Below are positions 19,365-21,216 of a stretch of 21,216 nucleotides of DNA, piece after piece (within the stretch, counting starts at the first letter, position 1; every line of letters begins with the position of its first letter). Both the position numbers and the translations under genes were made by a program. The stretch comes from DAOTYE01 sp034434915 (GTDB lineage Bacteria; Chloroflexota; Dehalococcoidia; Dehalococcoidales; RBG-16-60-22): contig DAOTYE010000060.1 of NCBI GenBank assembly GCA_034434915.1, positions 1 through 21,216 of the forward strand, written 5' to 3'. The notes beneath the pieces were generated by a model. That model had not been told where the DNA came from. It saw only the letters and a program-made list of their open reading frames with translations, and made no database searches.

Positions 19365-21216
19365 GTGGACATCCTCAAAGGACTCAATCCCGCCCAGCGG
19401 GAAGCCGTTGAGACTATTCAGGGTCCGGTGCTCATCTTAGCCGGTCCGGGCAGCGGCAAGACACGGGTCATCACCCATCGCATCGCCTATCTCATCAAAA
19501 TCTGTGGCGTCAGCCCCCGCCGCATTATGGCGGTGACCTTCACCAATAAAGCCGCCCGCGAGATGCAGGAGCGTCTTCACCAGCTGGCGAGCGCCTCCGT
19601 GGGAGAGCTGACCATCGGCACATTTCACGCCATCTGCGCCCACATCCTGCGTCGCGACGGCAAAGCCATCGGTGTGGGCGAGGGATTTGTCATCTACGAC
19701 GATGAAGACCAGGTCAGCCTCATCAAGCGCAGTCTGAAAGAGCTCAACCTTGACCCCAAACAATATGCCCCGAAGTCGTTGCAATCGGCTATCTCCGCGG
19801 CGAAGAGTCGCCTGCTCACCCCAGCCGAATACCAGAAGCAGGGACGGAGCTACTTTGAAGAGGTCGCCCAGCGGGTTTATGAGCGCTACCAGAAACTGCT
19901 GGACGAGAGCAACGCACTGGACTTTGATGACCTGCTTATGAAGACGGTAATCCTCTTCCGCGAGCACCCGGAGGTTCTATCACGCTACCAGGAGCGCTAT
20001 CTTCACGTCCATGTTGACGAGTTTCAGGATACCAACCTCGTCCAGTATGAGCTGATGAAGCAGGTTGCCGGGAAATACCGCAATCTGTGCGTGGTGGGTG
20101 ACCCAGACCAGTCCATCTATTCGTGGCGTTTTGCTGACCTGCGCAATATCCTCAACTTTGAGAAGGACTTCCCCAAAGCGAAGGTCATTTTGCTGGAGCA
20201 GAACTACCGCTCCACCAAGCTCATCCTGGAGACTGCCAACTGCATCATCTCGGCGAACAAACAGCGCAAGCCCAAAGACCTGTGGACGGAGAATGAGGAA
20301 GGTGTGAAAGCGGCGGTGGTGGAGACCTACAATGAGCAGGAGGAAGCCCAGTTTGTGGTCAACGAGATTGAGCAACTGGTGAGCCGCGGCGAAGTCAAGC
20401 GGAACGAGGTCGCCGTCATGTACCGCACCAACGCCCAATCACGCGTCCTTGAAGAGGCTTTCCTGCGCTACGGCGTGCCGTATAAGCTCGTTGCCGGGAC
20501 GCGATTCTACGAGCGGCGCGAGGTCAAGGACGTCATCGCCTACCTGCGGCTCATCCAGAACCCGGACGATAATGTCAGCTTTCTGCGTGTCATCAATATC
20601 CCCCAGCGGGGCATCGGCGAAAAGACGCTTGCCGAGCTCGCCATGTGGGCGGAGTCGCGGCGCGTATCATCTTTTGAAGCGGTGCGACTGCTCGCCGGGG
20701 CGAAGAAGGACGATGCCAAACCGCACTTGAGCCCACGCACCTTGCAGGCGCTGACGGACTTCGGCACAATGATGACAGGGTTCATGCAGAAAAGCAGAGA
20801 GCTGAACGTGGTGGAGCTGTTTGATGAGGTGGTGGAAAGGTCTGGCTACCGCGACCACCTCACCAGGGAAGTTGGCGGCGAGGAGCGCTGGGAGAACGTG
20901 CTGGAGTTGCGCACGGTCGCCCAGGAATATCGCGACCTGCCTCCACCGGAAGGGCTGAGGTTGTTGCTGGAGGGGGTAACGCTGGTGTCCGACGTGGACA
21001 ACCTTGACGAGAGCGCCGCCGGCGTGACCCTTATCACCCTCCATCAGGCGAAGGGACTGGAGTTCCCGGTGGTCTTCATCGTGGGCATGGAGGAGGGCAT
21101 CCTGCCGCACATACGGTCGCTGGACGAACCGGACCAGCTGGAGGAGGAAAGGCGACTCTGCTATGTGGGTGTGACGCGCGCCAAGAAGCGGTTGTACCTG
21201 GTGCGGGCGTTCCGCC
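19365..21216 (+). CDS. pcrA/uvrD: UvrD/PcrA-type DNA helicase (3' end outside the window)
   Basis: The first 617 residues of a superfamily 1A 3'-to-5' helicase used in DNA repair and replication restart. Motifs in order: GPGSGKTR (27-34), TFTNKAAREM (motif Ia), VDEFQDTN (217-224), GDPDQSIYSWR (motif III, from 245), QNYRST (279-284), LHQAKGLEF (about 559-567) and GVTRAKKRLYL (602-612). Relatives have about 700-750 residues, so only the C-terminal tail is missing. An in-frame TGA at 19359-19361 fixes GTG 19365 as the earliest start. No Shine-Dalgarno precedes it, and a -10 box ends 6 nt upstream, so the mRNA is probably leaderless. Confidence 0.96.
   Translation, partial: MDILKGLNPAQREAVETIQGPVLILAGPGSGKTRVITHRIAYLIKICGVSPRRIMAVTFTNKAAREMQERLHQLASASVGELTIGTFHAICAHILRRDGKAIGVGEGFVIYDDEDQVSLIKRSLKELNLDPKQYAPKSLQSAISAAKSRLLTPAEYQKQGRSYFEEVAQRVYERYQKLLDESNALDFDDLLMKTVILFREHPEVLSRYQERYLHVHVDEFQDTNLVQYELMKQVAGKYRNLCVVGDPDQSIYSWRFADLRNILNFEKDFPKAKVILLEQNYRSTKLILETANCIISANKQRKPKDLWTENEEGVKAAVVETYNEQEEAQFVVNEIEQLVSRGEVKRNEVAVMYRTNAQSRVLEEAFLRYGVPYKLVAGTRFYERREVKDVIAYLRLIQNPDDNVSFLRVINIPQRGIGEKTLAELAMWAESRRVSSFEAVRLLAGAKKDDAKPHLSPRTLQALTDFGTMMTGFMQKSRELNVVELFDEVVERSGYRDHLTREVGGEERWENVLELRTVAQEYRDLPPPEGLRLLLEGVTLVSDVDNLDESAAGVTLITLHQAKGLEFPVVFIVGMEEGILPHIRSLDEPDQLEEERRLCYVGVTRAKKRLYLVRAFR

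Noticed and set aside
19437..20438. Minus-strand frames of 176 and 152 codons inside the helicase gene
   Set aside because: The plus strand encodes all helicase motifs without interruption, so these are shadows.

Overview
The window looks like chromosomal DNA of a bacterium of moderate G+C, most likely a member of the Dehalococcoidia (Chloroflexota) or a close relative. This placement is an inference. It rests on the protein sequence style, a ThrRS without a TGS domain, the grouping of aminoacyl-tRNA synthetase and ribosomal protein genes, several start codons with no Shine-Dalgarno site directly below a -10 box, and interspersed palindromes of the GTCATTC...GAATCCA type. No rRNA, tRNA or other taxonomic marker is present to settle it.

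Layout. (1) Positions 1-1919, plus strand: the last codons of an unidentified gene, a doubtful 38-codon ORF, then proS. (2) Positions 1950-8548, minus strand: a translation block read thrS, infC, rpmI, rplT, pheS, pheT. It has promoters before thrS, infC and pheS, an intrinsic terminator in the thrS leader, one between rplT and pheS, and one after pheT. (3) Positions 8686-9979, minus: a small zinc-ribbon/coiled-coil protein, the biotin transporter bioY and a LIM-like zinc-finger/winged-helix protein, behind a consensus promoter. (4) Positions 10248-10502, plus: a lone EF-Tu domain 2-like protein with its own promoter. (5) Positions 10521-12870, minus: riboflavin genes ribE-ribBA-ribH, without ribD. 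(6) Positions 12980-13756, minus: a SIMPL-domain lipoprotein with its own promoter. (7) Positions 13840-18749, minus: an ArsR-controlled arsenic cluster. (8) Positions 18817-19364: a repeat-rich spacer. (9) Position 19365 to the end, plus: a UvrD/PcrA helicase, cut by the window edge and apparently translated from a leaderless mRNA.

The arsenic cluster is the part most worth attention. In transcription order it holds arsR, a full-length ArsP-type permease, a CPKC thioredoxin-like protein, two MoaD/ThiS-like beta-grasp proteins that end in Cys-Cys where this family normally ends in Gly-Gly, two short acidic paralogues of unknown function, a permease split into two overlapping half-genes, and an ACR3 arsenite exporter. 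A TTGACA-17-TATTAT promoter with an 8-bp inverted repeat over the probable transcription start precedes arsR. I see no arsenate reductase, ArsA/ArsD or ArsM in the window. The cysteine tails suggest either As(III)-binding carrier proteins that hand metalloid to the permeases, or unusual sulfur carriers. Both are inferences.
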